Shown here piece after piece: positions 19,044-28,206 of a DNA stretch of 64,000 nt. The stretch is from Hyphomicrobiales bacterium. GTDB taxonomy: Bacteria; Pseudomonadota; Alphaproteobacteria; Rhizobiales; Rhizobiaceae. A program made the translations under genes and the position numbers. The notes beneath the pieces are model-generated. The model saw nothing but the letters and a program-made list of their open reading frames with translations, made no database searches and was not told where the DNA came from. The stretch covers positions 1-64,000 of the forward strand of contig UBYX01000027.1 in assembly GCA_900469955.1 (NCBI GenBank). The letters are read 5' to 3'. Within the stretch, counting starts at the first letter, position 1. Every line of letters starts with the position of its first letter.

Positions 19044-19511
19044 ATGCCTGAATTGGCTATTGGCGACATTGCTCCGGACTTCGAACTGCCACGCGACGGC
19101 GGCGGGACAGTGTCCTTGAAGGCGCTTTCGGGAAAACCGGTCGTCGTCTATTTCTATCCCAAAGACGACACCGAGGCCTGCACCAAGGAAGCGATATCCT
19201 TTACCTCGCTTCTGCCGGAATTTGAAAAGGCAGGGGCTGCCGTCATCGGCGTGTCGCCGGACAGCGTCAAGAGACACGACAAATTTGCGAAGAAACACGC
19301 CCTGTCGGTTATTCTCGGCTCGGACGAAGATACGGCTATTGCCAATCTTTACGGTGTCTGGAAGGAAAAGAGCATGTACGGCCGCACCTATATGGGCGTG
19401 GAACGGACGACCTTCCTGATCGGCGCGGATGGACGGATCGCGAAGATCTGGCCCAAGGTGAAGGTTGCAGGCCATGCCGAGGCGGTCCTTGAAAGCCTCA
19501 AGACGCAATAG
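19044..19511 (+). CDS. bcp: Bcp/PrxQ-type thiol peroxiredoxin (resolving Cys absent)
   Basis: The 155-aa peroxiredoxin of the AhpC/TSA fold reduces peroxides. The peroxidatic Cys lies in YFYPKDDTEACTKEA (about residue 47). The usual PrxQ resolving cysteine five residues later is replaced by Ile (CTKEAI), and no other cysteine occurs in the protein, so it should work as a 1-Cys enzyme with an external thiol partner. The start MPELAIGDIAPDFELP matches the family. It is followed 9 bases later by a DUF455 gene. Confidence 0.92.
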   Translation: MPELAIGDIAPDFELPRDGGGTVSLKALSGKPVVVYFYPKDDTEACTKEAISFTSLLPEFEKAGAAVIGVSPDSVKRHDKFAKKHALSVILGSDEDTAIANLYGVWKEKSMYGRTYMGVERTTFLIGADGRIAKIWPKVKVAGHAEAVLESLKTQ

Positions 19512-19520
19512 GGACATCGG

Positions 19521-20348
19521 ATGCCTGGAGAGTTCTCCATCACTTCGTTGAGAGGCGGCGCCACGACGGCGATCCTCTCGGCCGATCTCGACATCAAGAC
19601 GCGGCTTGCGCAGGAAACGGCGACACGGTGGTTTGAACGGCGGCTGTCCCTTCGCTCACCGCTCGACCCTCCCCTTGCCGAACGCCCCGGCCGCCCGGAA
19701 AAGCCTGAACTGGTTCCGCCGAAAGCTGTCGGAAAACGCTCATTGCACACCGTCAATGGCCGCATCGCGACCCTGCATGCTATCGCCCATATCGAGCTCA
19801 ACGCCGTCGACCTGGCGCTCGATATTGTTGCGCGTTTCGCCACGGAACCTGTCCCGAATTCTTTCTTCGACGGCTGGATGCAGGTGGCCTTCGAGGAAGC
19901 CAAGCATTTCCGGATGGTGCGGGCACGACTGAACGATCTAGGCGCCGATTACGGAGACATGCCGGCGCACGATGGATTGTGGCAGGCAGCTCATTCCACG
20001 CGCAACGACCTCACCGCCCGGCTTGCCGTCGTGCCTCTGATCCTGGAAGCCCGCGGCCTTGACGTGACGCCCTCGCTGCAGGCGAAGATGCGCGAAAGTG
20101 GCGATTTGGAGACTGCCGCGATTCTCGACGTGATCTACAACGACGAAAAAGGTCATGTCGCCATCGGAGCAAAGTGGTTTCGTTTTCTCTGCGCCCGTGA
20201 GCGCAAAGATCCGGCGGCAACATTTCAGCAGCTGGTACGCGCTAATTTCCGCGGATCCCTCAAGGCACCCTTCAATGATGTCGCCCGAGCGGAAGCGGGT
20301 CTGACACCCTCCTTCTATCGCTCGCTGACCGCAAGCAGCAACGGTTAA
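19521..20348 (+). CDS. DUF455 ferritin-like diiron protein
   Basis: The 275-aa helical protein has repeated Glu/His motifs of the ferritin-like superfamily: HIELNAVDLALD, FEEAKHFRM and NDEKGHVAIG, which would supply two carboxylate-bridged metals. DUF455 is related to MiaE-like hydroxylases, but the substrate is unknown. It is tightly linked to bcp (9-base gap) and precedes a peptidase gene, a common rhizobial order. Confidence 0.85.
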   Translation: MPGEFSITSLRGGATTAILSADLDIKTRLAQETATRWFERRLSLRSPLDPPLAERPGRPEKPELVPPKAVGKRSLHTVNGRIATLHAIAHIELNAVDLALDIVARFATEPVPNSFFDGWMQVAFEEAKHFRMVRARLNDLGADYGDMPAHDGLWQAAHSTRNDLTARLAVVPLILEARGLDVTPSLQAKMRESGDLETAAILDVIYNDEKGHVAIGAKWFRFLCARERKDPAATFQQLVRANFRGSLKAPFNDVARAEAGLTPSFYRSLTASSNG

Positions 20349-20430
20349 GGCAATTGTTCATTAACCATAAGCATGTGTAATCCCATGAACGGGACGACGG
20401 CAAAACGAGTCGTATCTCTGGGAGATTCAC

Positions 20431-21735
20431 GTGGCGAAGGGAACCGAAAACCGGGTATTTGGGAAACGGGCGCCTCAGCACGTCCTCATTTTTGCCAGCG
20501 GTGAAAAAATCCGCCACATGACCATCCGGCCCTGGATGGCCGCGTTGACCTTCTGCTTTCTCGCCGTTTTTGCGATCGGCTATCTCGCAGCGACCTCCTA
20601 CCTCGTTATCCGGGATGACCTGATCGGCGCGACAATGGCCAGGCAGGCCCGGATGCAACATGACTACGAGGATCGAATCTCGGCGCTACGAGCCCAGCTC
20701 GACCGAATTACCTCCCGGCAACTGCTCGACCAGCAGGTGGTAGAGCAGAAGGTTGAAAAGCTTCTGGAACAGCAGAGCGCATTGTTTTCACGGCACGGAA
20801 AGCTCGGATCGTTGCTGAACCGTGCGGAAGAATCGGGGCTGACAGGACCGGAACCTTCAGCTCCGGTCACCTCTCATTCTCCCTTGAAGGAGCGCCAGGC
20901 GTCGATGAACGGCGGCGGCGGTTTGCAGGCGATCGACAAGCTGCTTTCCGGAAAGACTGCCGCTACGCCGCTCGACACATCCAGTGCTCTTGGCTACACG
21001 TCGCTACGTGAAAACATCTCCGATCGTGCCGATCGCGTCTTTTCCAGGGTGACCCTTTCGCTGAAGAACCTCGAGAAGGAACAGCTCGTCAAAATCGCCG
21101 ATCTGACGACCGGCGCATCGGAAACCGCTGATGCGATCACCGCCATCCTCAGGCGGACCGGCGTGGAGGTGGCCTCCGCGTCGAAAGCCGCGTCAGCAGA
21201 TGGCGTCGGCGGTCCCTATGTTGAGCCTCAGACAGACATTGGCGCATTTGACGCCTCGCTCGATGATCTCGATGCGGCCCTGAGCCGCCTGGAAAGCGTG
21301 CGTGAAACGGCGCGCGACCTGCCGTTTGGCAATCCGGCACCCGGCCATGCCATAACCAGCCGCTATGGGAACCGCATAGACCCCTTCCTCGGCCGACTGG
21401 CTCTGCATGCCGGAATCGACTTCGAGGCCGAAACCGGCCAGGAGGTCAAGGCGACCGGGTCCGGCAGGGTCGTCACCGCCGGCGCCTCGGGCGGTTACGG
21501 CAATATGGTCGAGATTGACCACGGACAGGGCACCACGACGCGCTACGGGCATCTGTCGAAAATCCTGGTCAGGGAGGGCGATACGGTTGCCGCAGGTGAC
21601 GTTGTTGGTCGGGCCGGATCCACGGGGCGCTCGACGGGACCTCATGTGCATTACGAGGTTCGTCGAGGCGGCAATGCCATTGATCCCATTCATTTCCTTA
21701 ACGCCGGAATGAAGCTCACGACCTATCTGAAGTGA
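20431..21735 (+). CDS. M23-family (LytM) envelope peptidase with coiled coil
   Basis: This 434-aa protein has a GTG start with GGGAGA 7 bases upstream. There is one N-terminal transmembrane helix (about residues 31-54), a periplasmic coiled coil rich in Gln/Leu/Glu (about 70-130) and a C-terminal M23 domain with the zinc ligands in LHAGIDFEA (H..D) and GPHVHYEV (HxH). It would cut or activate cutting of peptidoglycan cross-links. The layout resembles LytM proteins implicated in polar growth or division of rhizobia (RgsM-like); that equation is inference. Confidence 0.9.
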   Translation: MAKGTENRVFGKRAPQHVLIFASGEKIRHMTIRPWMAALTFCFLAVFAIGYLAATSYLVIRDDLIGATMARQARMQHDYEDRISALRAQLDRITSRQLLDQQVVEQKVEKLLEQQSALFSRHGKLGSLLNRAEESGLTGPEPSAPVTSHSPLKERQASMNGGGGLQAIDKLLSGKTAATPLDTSSALGYTSLRENISDRADRVFSRVTLSLKNLEKEQLVKIADLTTGASETADAITAILRRTGVEVASASKAASADGVGGPYVEPQTDIGAFDASLDDLDAALSRLESVRETARDLPFGNPAPGHAITSRYGNRIDPFLGRLALHAGIDFEAETGQEVKATGSGRVVTAGASGGYGNMVEIDHGQGTTTRYGHLSKILVREGDTVAAGDVVGRAGSTGRSTGPHVHYEVRRGGNAIDPIHFLNAGMKLTTYLK

Positions 21736-21837
21736 GCCGTTGATTGCCAAAAGACAATTTCTTTGCTTCCGAACGATAGCCGGCTTGTCTATTTAGGATG
21801 TTCGTTCACCAATCCCCCAGCCGAATTCCCTGTTTTC

Positions 21838-21866
21838 CTTGACTTTCAGCGTTTTTGGTTCTATGT
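21838..21866 (+). promoter_or_regulatory. Rhizobial sigma-70 promoter of rhlE
   Basis: CTTGAC (21838-21843), exactly 17 bases, then CTATGT (21861-21866): five of six at the -10 and six of six at the -35 of the rhizobial consensus CTTGAC-N17-CTATAT. It lies about 75 bases upstream of the rhlE start. Confidence 0.75.
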
Positions 21867-21942
21867 CGCGGACCAGTTGTCGGCCCTGTAGCGCCGACTA
21901 GCACAGAGTTCGTACAGAACCGGAACGGAAACGTAATTCCCT

Positions 21943-23472
21943 TTGACCACATTCGCTGATCTTGGCCTGAGCCAGAAAGTTCTCTCCGCCGTCACTGACG
22001 CGGGTTACACCATCCCTACGCCGATCCAGGCCGGGGCAATCCCGCATGCTCTGCAGCGCCGCGACATCTGCGGTATCGCACAGACCGGAACGGGAAAGAC
22101 CGCCTCCTTCGTTCTGCCGATGCTGACGCTTTTGGAGAAGGGCCGCGCCCGAGCCCGGATGCCGCGCACGCTGATTTTGGAGCCGACCCGTGAACTTGCA
22201 GCGCAGGTCGCGGAAAACTTCGACAAATACGGCAAGAACCACAAGCTGAACGTCGCGCTGCTGATCGGCGGGGTCTCGTTCGAAGATCAGGACCGCAAGC
22301 TTGAGCGGGGCGCCGACGTCCTCATCTGCACGCCGGGCCGGCTTCTCGACCATTGCGAGCGCGGAAAGCTTCTGATGACCGGCGTCGAGATCCTTGTGAT
22401 CGACGAAGCTGATCGGATGCTCGACATGGGCTTCATCCCGGATATCGAGCGCATCGCCAAGATGATCCCGTTCACCCGGCAGACGTTGTTCTTCTCTGCG
22501 ACGATGCCGCCGGAGATCCAGAAGCTCGCCGATCGCTTCCTGCAAAATCCTGAGCGCATCGAAGTGGCCAAGCCGTCCACGACCGCCAAGACGGTGACGC
22601 AGCGCCTCGTCGCATCGCATAACAAGGATTACGAGAAACGCGCCGTACTGCGCGATCTCATCAAGGCGCAGGACGACCTGAAGAACGCGATCATCTTCTG
22701 CAATCGCAAGAAGGACGTCGCCGATCTCTTCCGCTCGCTGGAACGTCACGGCTTCTCGGTAGGCGCGCTCCATGGCGACATGGATCAGCGCTCGCGAACC
22801 ACCATGCTGGCAAATTTCAAGGACAACAATATCACGCTGCTCGTCGCCTCGGATGTCGCCGCGCGCGGTCTTGATATTCCTGATGTCAGCCACGTCTTCA
22901 ATTTCGACGTGCCGATTCATGCGGAAGACTATGTTCACCGCATCGGGCGCACCGGCCGTGCCGGGCGTTCGGGTCGAGCCTTTACGATTGTCACCCGGTC
23001 GGACACCAAGTATCTCGACGCGATCGAGAAACTGATTGGTGAGAAGGTCGAGTGGCTGAACGGCGATCTGACCGCCCTGCCCGCCCCCATGGAAAGCCAC
23101 GAGAATGATCGTGGCCGCAAGGCGCGCGATCGTGATAAGGAGCGCGGCCGCAGCAGACGAAGCGATTCGGGACGCGGCGATTCGAGTCACAAGGCTGACA
23201 CGAAGATCCAGGATAATCCGATTGAAGCAGCCGAAGAGGCATTTGTGGAAGCTAGGGTAGAAAACGTGAAACCGGAGCGCAAGGCAGATAGGAAGCCGCA
23301 GAACAATGGCGGCAACCGCAACACGCGGCCAAGCCCGGCACCCGCAAACGACGACAATCGCGAGCGCCGCCAGCGTTACCACCGCGACCACGATGACGGC
23401 CCTACTCCGATCGGCTTCGGCGATGATATCCCCGCGTTCATGCTGATCGTAGCGAACGGCACCAAGGCCTGA
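21943..23472 (+). CDS. rhlE: DEAD-box RNA helicase, RhlE type
   Basis: The 509-aa helicase contains all motifs: Q-motif TPIQAGAIP, motif I AQTGTGKT, PTRELA, motif II VIDEADRML, SATMPP, ARGLDIPDV and HRIGRTGRAG. The C-terminal 130 residues are a basic, disordered Arg/Asp/Asn-rich tail typical of RhlE proteins acting in RNA turnover and ribosome assembly at low temperature. The start is TTG at 21943, which fits the family start MTTFADLGL; no clear Shine-Dalgarno. Confidence 0.95.
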   Translation: MTTFADLGLSQKVLSAVTDAGYTIPTPIQAGAIPHALQRRDICGIAQTGTGKTASFVLPMLTLLEKGRARARMPRTLILEPTRELAAQVAENFDKYGKNHKLNVALLIGGVSFEDQDRKLERGADVLICTPGRLLDHCERGKLLMTGVEILVIDEADRMLDMGFIPDIERIAKMIPFTRQTLFFSATMPPEIQKLADRFLQNPERIEVAKPSTTAKTVTQRLVASHNKDYEKRAVLRDLIKAQDDLKNAIIFCNRKKDVADLFRSLERHGFSVGALHGDMDQRSRTTMLANFKDNNITLLVASDVAARGLDIPDVSHVFNFDVPIHAEDYVHRIGRTGRAGRSGRAFTIVTRSDTKYLDAIEKLIGEKVEWLNGDLTALPAPMESHENDRGRKARDRDKERGRSRRSDSGRGDSSHKADTKIQDNPIEAAEEAFVEARVENVKPERKADRKPQNNGGNRNTRPSPAPANDDNRERRQRYHRDHDDGPTPIGFGDDIPAFMLIVANGTKA

Positions 23473-23477
23473 CTTCA

Positions 23478-23903
23478 GTGGCAAGACCCGGCGTTGATTT
23501 TCCTGGCGTCGGTGCCGGGCTTGTCATCCTGCGCGACGACGGGAGGGTCTTGCTCTGCCGACGCATGAAAGCCCCGGAAGCCGGCTTCTGGAATATTGTC
23601 GGCGGCAAAGTCGATCCGATGGAGCCGTCGTCGGACGCGGCGCGCCGTGAGGCCGAAGAAGAAACTGGCCTCAAAATCGGCAATGTCGAATTTCTCTGCA
23701 TGGCAGAGGAAATCATCGAGGCTGACCGACAGCATTGGGTCTCGCTGATCTATGTCACACGAGATTTTTCCGGCGAGCCGAGACTGACCGAGCCGGACAA
23801 ACTGTCTGAAATTGGCTGGTTCGATCCGAAAGATCCCCCGCAGCCGCTTTCAGCCTTCTCTACCAGGGCGTTCTCGCACCTCGAAACCGTGCAACAGCAA
23901 TAA
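23478..23903 (+). CDS. Nudix hydrolase
   Basis: The 141-aa protein carries a complete Nudix box (GGKVDPMEPSSDAARREAEEETGL), so it should hydrolyse a nucleoside diphosphate-X substrate with a divalent metal. The start is GTG at 23478, 5 bases after the rhlE stop, suggesting coupling. Substrate unknown; MutT-like 8-oxo-dGTP cleansing and cofactor hydrolysis are both possible. Confidence 0.88.
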   Translation: MARPGVDFPGVGAGLVILRDDGRVLLCRRMKAPEAGFWNIVGGKVDPMEPSSDAARREAEEETGLKIGNVEFLCMAEEIIEADRQHWVSLIYVTRDFSGEPRLTEPDKLSEIGWFDPKDPPQPLSAFSTRAFSHLETVQQQ

Positions 23904-23955
23904 AGACAACCCGCACGAACCGAAACGCCGGTCATGGTTAGATGCGGATCGCGCC

Positions 23956-24282
23956 TCAAGAGGTAGATTTTGCCCTCAAAGCGGCTTCGAAGGCGAGCCG
24001 CGCCCATTTTCGCATTTCATCCGGATCGTCGAATGCCTCTTCGGGTATCGTCCAGTAGGGCATCGGAACCGGCGTGCCTTTCTTGTTTTCATATACCCAC
24101 TGCCGCGCGCCGGCAGCGGCGAACTGCGGACCGCTAACCTCGTCTGCCTTCAGCATGATCTCGTCGCGCAAGTCGATCGCAATGATCAGGCCCTGGTGGT
24201 AGATACCCTTGCCGCCAAACATGCGACGGATCGATACGGGGCCGAGCCCCTCGAACAACTCCTCGATGCCGGCATTGTCCAT
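23956..24282 (-). CDS. TfoX N-terminal domain protein, 108 aa
   Basis: The sequence ELFEGLGPVSIRRMFGGKGIYHQGLIIAI, followed by KADEVSGPQFAAAGARQWVYENKKG, is the TfoX-N fold. It is a stand-alone domain; the TfoX C-terminal domain is absent, as in most rhizobial copies, so no competence role should be assumed. It ends convergently with the Nudix gene and starts 3 bases after the stop of the fusion gene to its right. Confidence 0.85.
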   Translation of the reverse strand: MDNAGIEELFEGLGPVSIRRMFGGKGIYHQGLIIAIDLRDEIMLKADEVSGPQFAAAGARQWVYENKKGTPVPMPYWTIPEEAFDDPDEMRKWARLAFEAALRAKSTS

Positions 24283-24284
24283 CC

Positions 24285-25919
24285 TTACCCCCTGAGAATA
24301 CCACCCGCAGCCGCCACCTCTTCCGGCGTGTCCACATCGAGATGCGCCGCTGGACCGATGTCGATATCGATGATCGGCAGCCCCGAACTCTCGATGATGG
24401 CGCGTGCCCCTACATCGCCCTGAAGCCCTAGAACCGCATCGTAAGCGACGCGGGGCAGGATAACCGGATTTCCTCGCTTCCCACCGGATACCGATCGGAT
24501 CACCACGTCACCGCCGGCCTCCCGAAAGGCGGTGATCAGCATGCTTACGTGCTCGGCAGTTACGCTCGGCATGTCCGCCAGCATCACCAGGATGCCATCC
24601 TTCGATGCAAGCTCCGGATTGGAGAAACCGGCGACCAGGGAGCTTGCGATACCTGAGGCGTAATTCGGGTTGAAGCAGCAAGAAATTTCCAGACCGGCAA
24701 GCGCCGTTTCCACGTCCTTGCGGCGATGGCCGGTGACGACGACGACAGGAGAAGCTTGCGAACTCTGCAACATCGTCGCCGTGCGCCGCGCGAGAGGTAT
24801 GCCGTCGAATTCCGCCAGCAGCTTGTGAAGCCCGCCGTTTCCCATGCGTCGGGCCTGGCCCGCCGCCAGCAGCAATGCACCGACGGACAGATCCGCCGTC
24901 TTTTCGATGATAGAATCGCGTGGCTTCGGGCGGCTTGCGATTTCCATCAGCAGTCCGCCAACTCCCATGCCGGTGATATCGAATGACGTCACAGCCTCGC
25001 CTGCCATCAAGCGGCTCAGTACCCAGTCGAAACCATTCTCCTTCGGGGAACGAGCGCAGCCGGGGGCGCCAAGCACAGGCACCTCGCCGATCCGACCGAG
25101 CACGAGCAAATTGCCCGGATCGACCGGCATGCCGACTTGATGGACTTCTCCGCCGGCCCGGCGGATCGCAGCAGGTATCACATCGTCTTTGTCCGCTACG
25201 GCCGAAGCGCCGAAGACGACAATCATGGCCGGCCCGCGCATCTCTTGCGGTTTGATCTCCAGAAGGACCTCAGTCAGCCGGTCTGCTGAATGCGGGATGC
25301 GGATTTCCTTCGTCAGGCGGCTACCGGATATCGCAAGGCGCTGTTCCAGAAGTTTGGCCGTCCGATCCATGACGGAAGTCTTCAGCGACGGAAGTTCGGT
25401 CGCGATCAATGTCACCGCACGGGGATGGAAAGCCTTCACTTGAAAAGGGACGGCTCCCGACAGCAGAGAAATGGCCTCGGCGACCCTTTCGCCACTGACG
25501 GCCAGAGGAATGATCTTGACGGTTGCCACCATATCGCCTTCCTGCACCGTGACATGGTCGGCAAGACAGGCGAGCGTGATGGCCGGATCGATGCGGTTCA
25601 ACGCGTCCACGACCGTCTTGTCGGCCACGAAGAGGCCGTCGGCATCAGCATAGATGTTCACCCGTCCCGTGGCGGCTTCGGAAAAACGCAGATTGTCGGG
25701 AGCGATGACATCGGCGATGGCGGCGGCTGCGTGATCCTCCAGCATGTCGCCAGGATCGAGCCGCACGCCGACCACCGACGCCACGCCTTCCTGAGACAGC
25801 CTGCCTATATCCTCCTTAGACAGGATCTGTCCCTTCGAGATGCGGCCGGAGGACAGCCGGATACTGTGCGCCAGCACCACGCCTTCTGCTTCGTCGAGTT
25901 TGAAGGTTCCGTATCTCAT
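24285..25919 (-). CDS. Molybdopterin-binding / MocA-like nucleotidyltransferase fusion
   Basis: This 544-aa protein has an N-terminal MoaB/MoeA-like molybdopterin-binding region (residues about 1-330, with VVFGASAVADKDDVIPAAIRRAGG and LGAPGCARSPKENGFD) fused to a C-terminal MobA/MocA-like nucleotidyltransferase (about 345-540). The latter begins LLLAAGQARRMG and contains VLMLADMPSV, the nucleotide- and metal-binding motifs. The C-domain is closer to MocA (CTP, molybdopterin cytosine dinucleotide) than to MobA, matching a cofactor for xanthine or CO dehydrogenase-type enzymes. The gene lies 6 bases after the second xdhC-like gene. Confidence 0.88.
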   Translation of the reverse strand: MRYGTFKLDEAEGVVLAHSIRLSSGRISKGQILSKEDIGRLSQEGVASVVGVRLDPGDMLEDHAAAAIADVIAPDNLRFSEAATGRVNIYADADGLFVADKTVVDALNRIDPAITLACLADHVTVQEGDMVATVKIIPLAVSGERVAEAISLLSGAVPFQVKAFHPRAVTLIATELPSLKTSVMDRTAKLLEQRLAISGSRLTKEIRIPHSADRLTEVLLEIKPQEMRGPAMIVVFGASAVADKDDVIPAAIRRAGGEVHQVGMPVDPGNLLVLGRIGEVPVLGAPGCARSPKENGFDWVLSRLMAGEAVTSFDITGMGVGGLLMEIASRPKPRDSIIEKTADLSVGALLLAAGQARRMGNGGLHKLLAEFDGIPLARRTATMLQSSQASPVVVVTGHRRKDVETALAGLEISCCFNPNYASGIASSLVAGFSNPELASKDGILVMLADMPSVTAEHVSMLITAFREAGGDVVIRSVSGGKRGNPVILPRVAYDAVLGLQGDVGARAIIESSGLPIIDIDIGPAAHLDVDTPEEVAAAGGILRG

Positions 25920-25925
25920 CCAGCA

Positions 25926-26621
25926 TCACCCATCAGTGACAAGGTCGCGGCGTCGGAAGGCCTGGACGATCTGGGCGAGAGTGGCGAGCGCTATTTCCGC
26001 CGGGCTCGCCGCAGCGATATCCAAGCCGATCGGTGCGGCAATACGGCCGATTTCTTCGTCGCTCCGCCCCAGTCCCTTCAGTCGCTCCACACGCTTCGCA
26101 TGTGTCTTGCGGCTCCCAAGCGCTCCGACATAGAAACAGCCGACCCTGAGGGCCTCCGACAGGGCAAAGTCGTCGATCTTCGGATCATGCGTGACTGCCG
26201 CCAGTGCGGTATAGGCGTCAAGCGGCCGCTCCCTGAGTACGTCTTCCGGCCAATCCGCGATCAGTTCGACGCCCTCGAAACGCTCCTCTGTCGCAAATGC
26301 GGTGCGCGGATCGATGATCGTCAGATCGTAACCAGCTACCGGAGCCAACCGGGCCAGCGCCTGGCTGATATGCACTGCTCCGATCACCACGATACGCGGC
26401 GGCGGCAAATGGACGTTAAGGAAAAACGACCGCCCGTCGACTTCCGCCATCGCCGCTTTGCCGCTCCGGAACGCCTTGGCGACCTCCTCACCAAGCGGAC
26501 CTGGAACCGGTTCACCTTCCAGGATCAACCGCACTACCCCGCCGGAAAGATCGGTCGCGACAACGGCGGCCTTGCGGGCCTGCCGAGCCATGTTGAGCTT
26601 TGCGAGCGTTTCGAGCTCCAT
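25926..26621 (-). CDS. XdhC C-terminal (Rossmann) domain protein
   Basis: The 231-aa product has the XdhC Rossmann half: VVIGAVHISQALARLAPVAGYDLTIIDPR, then TALAAVTHDPKIDDFAL and YVGALGSRKTHAKRVERL. XdhC proteins load sulfurated molybdenum cofactor into molybdo-hydroxylases. The XdhC unit is split here: the N-terminal CoxI-type domain is a separate ORF whose stop overlaps this start (ATGA). It belongs to the minus-strand maturation cluster. Confidence 0.88.
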   Translation of the reverse strand: MELETLAKLNMARQARKAAVVATDLSGGVVRLILEGEPVPGPLGEEVAKAFRSGKAAMAEVDGRSFFLNVHLPPPRIVVIGAVHISQALARLAPVAGYDLTIIDPRTAFATEERFEGVELIADWPEDVLRERPLDAYTALAAVTHDPKIDDFALSEALRVGCFYVGALGSRKTHAKRVERLKGLGRSDEEIGRIAAPIGLDIAAASPAEIALATLAQIVQAFRRRDLVTDG

Positions 26622-26947
26622 CAGGCAAGCCTTTCCACATACACCCGAATCTTGCCTCCGCAGGAGAGCCCGACGCGCCAGGCTGCCTCGTCGGCCACGC
26701 CGAATTCGAGCATCTTCGGGACGCCTGATGTGATGACGTCGAGCGCCTCGGTGATGACTGCCCCTTCAACGCAACCGCCCGAGACTGAGCCTTCAAAATT
26801 GCCGTCGCCGTCGATGACCAGATGGCTCCCCGAAGGGCGAGGCGCCGACCCCCATGTCTCGACCACGGTGGCGATGGCAACCTCGCGGCCACCTTCTCTC
26901 CAGGTCTGGGCGGTCAACAACGGATCGAGAATTTCAGATGCAGTCAT
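26621..26947 (-). CDS. XdhC/CoxI N-terminal domain protein, 108 aa
   Basis: A short XdhC_CoxI-type domain: VAIATVVETWGSAPRPSGSHLVIDGDGNFEGSVSGGCVEGAVI, with the conserved Cys in GGCVEG that may hold sulfur or cofactor. It is overlapped at both ends (ATGA) with its neighbours, so VWA, CoxI and XdhC subunits are translated in series. It presumably forms the complete XdhC by association with the protein at 25926-26621. Confidence 0.88.
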   Translation of the reverse strand: MTASEILDPLLTAQTWREGGREVAIATVVETWGSAPRPSGSHLVIDGDGNFEGSVSGGCVEGAVITEALDVITSGVPKMLEFGVADEAAWRVGLSCGGKIRVYVERLA

Positions 26948-28203
26948 GCCACCCTCCGTGGATGCATATAGCGGCGCGGGTCCGCCGATTTCGTATGCTC
27001 ATCCGATAGCGCGACGACAAGATCGGCGAGCGATTGCAGATTGTGGACAGCCCGGAATTCGTCCACATGCGGCAACATCGCACGGACACCCTGCGCTCTC
27101 GCCTCAAAACCCTCGAACCGCAGGAGCGGATTGAGCCAGATCAGTCGCCGGCAGGAACGATGTAGGCGGTCCATTTCTGTTTCCAGTTCCTTGACGCCTT
27201 CTCGCTCCAGGCCATCAGTGATCAGCAGCACGACCGCGCCCTGGCCGAGCACCCGGCGCGACCAGAGGCGGTTGAATTCGGAAAGCGTCGCGCCGATCCG
27301 TGTGCCGCCGGACCAGTCGCGCACGGCGTCGGTACAGCCGGCAAGCGCCTCGTCCGGGTCCCGGCGGCGCATTTGCCGGGTTACATTGGTGAGTCGCGTA
27401 CCGAACAGGAAGGTGTGGACCCGCGTCCGCCTTTCAGTCAGGGCATGCAGGAAATGCAGAAAGATTCGCGTGTATTGGCTCATCGAGCCGGAGATGTCGG
27501 CAAGCACCACAAGAGGCGGCGGTGCCTTCCTGCGCTCCCTAAAGCGCGGAAGGATAAGATCGCCTCCCGTTCGCATCGCCTGGCGCATGCTGGCGCGCGG
27601 GTCGATAATCGGCGGCCGGTTTGATGAACTGAAGCGTCGTGTCTTGACCTCGTCGAGCGGTAGCGCCAGCTTGGCGAGCTCGCGTCGCGCCAAGGCGAGT
27701 TCGGCCGCCGTCATCTGGGCAAAATCCCTCCGCTTCAGAACTTCGCTGCCGGACGTGGTGAAGCGCGAGTCGATCTCGATCTCCGGAGGAGCTTTGCGGG
27801 CCGGGCCTTTCGGCTGATCGCTGATCAGTGCATCGCCGACCCGCGTCGCGCCGGCCTTCTGCTTTTCTCGCTCATGATGATCGGGCGCCTTGGGCGACAT
27901 CATCGCAATCATCTTGCCAACCAGGTCGCGCGAGCGCCAGAACAGTCGAAATGCCTCGTCAAAGACCACCTGGTCCTCATGGCGTTTGACAAAAACGGCC
28001 GAGAGCGCCGCATGAAACTCCTCACGCGAGCCAATCCCTATGGCATCCACCGCGACGATCGCGTCGGCGGCTGCGGCCGGTCCCGTCTTCAACCCGGCGC
28101 GACGGAGCGCTCTGGAGAAATAGACAAGATTGTCGGCAAGCCGCCCATCCCCCACCGGACCTGGTGGAACGACGATGCCGTCCTGACCTATGCTCGTCAT
28201 CAT
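26944..28203 (-). CDS. VWA-domain CoxE-like protein
   Basis: The 419-aa CoxE-family protein has a C-terminal von Willebrand A fold with MIDAS motif VVLADISGSMSQY (about residue 240) and a second metal-ligand region GGTRIGATL. It forms the partner of a MoxR ATPase in the CoxD/CoxE chaperone pair that inserts metal into molybdo-enzymes of the CO dehydrogenase type. It is 4 bases from the ATPase gene upstream. Confidence 0.88.
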   Translation of the reverse strand: MMTSIGQDGIVVPPGPVGDGRLADNLVYFSRALRRAGLKTGPAAAADAIVAVDAIGIGSREEFHAALSAVFVKRHEDQVVFDEAFRLFWRSRDLVGKMIAMMSPKAPDHHEREKQKAGATRVGDALISDQPKGPARKAPPEIEIDSRFTTSGSEVLKRRDFAQMTAAELALARRELAKLALPLDEVKTRRFSSSNRPPIIDPRASMRQAMRTGGDLILPRFRERRKAPPPLVVLADISGSMSQYTRIFLHFLHALTERRTRVHTFLFGTRLTNVTRQMRRRDPDEALAGCTDAVRDWSGGTRIGATLSEFNRLWSRRVLGQGAVVLLITDGLEREGVKELETEMDRLHRSCRRLIWLNPLLRFEGFEARAQGVRAMLPHVDEFRAVHNLQSLADLVVALSDEHTKSADPRRYMHPRRVA

Positions 28204-28206
28204 GAC

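Noticed and set aside
21898..23484. 528-codon frame antisense to rhlE
   Set aside because: rhlE on the plus strand has every DEAD-box motif; the antisense frame has none.
25290..27134. 614-codon frame antisense to the fusion and xdhC-like genes
   Set aside because: No recognised motif; overlaps four linked minus-strand genes with ATGA junctions.
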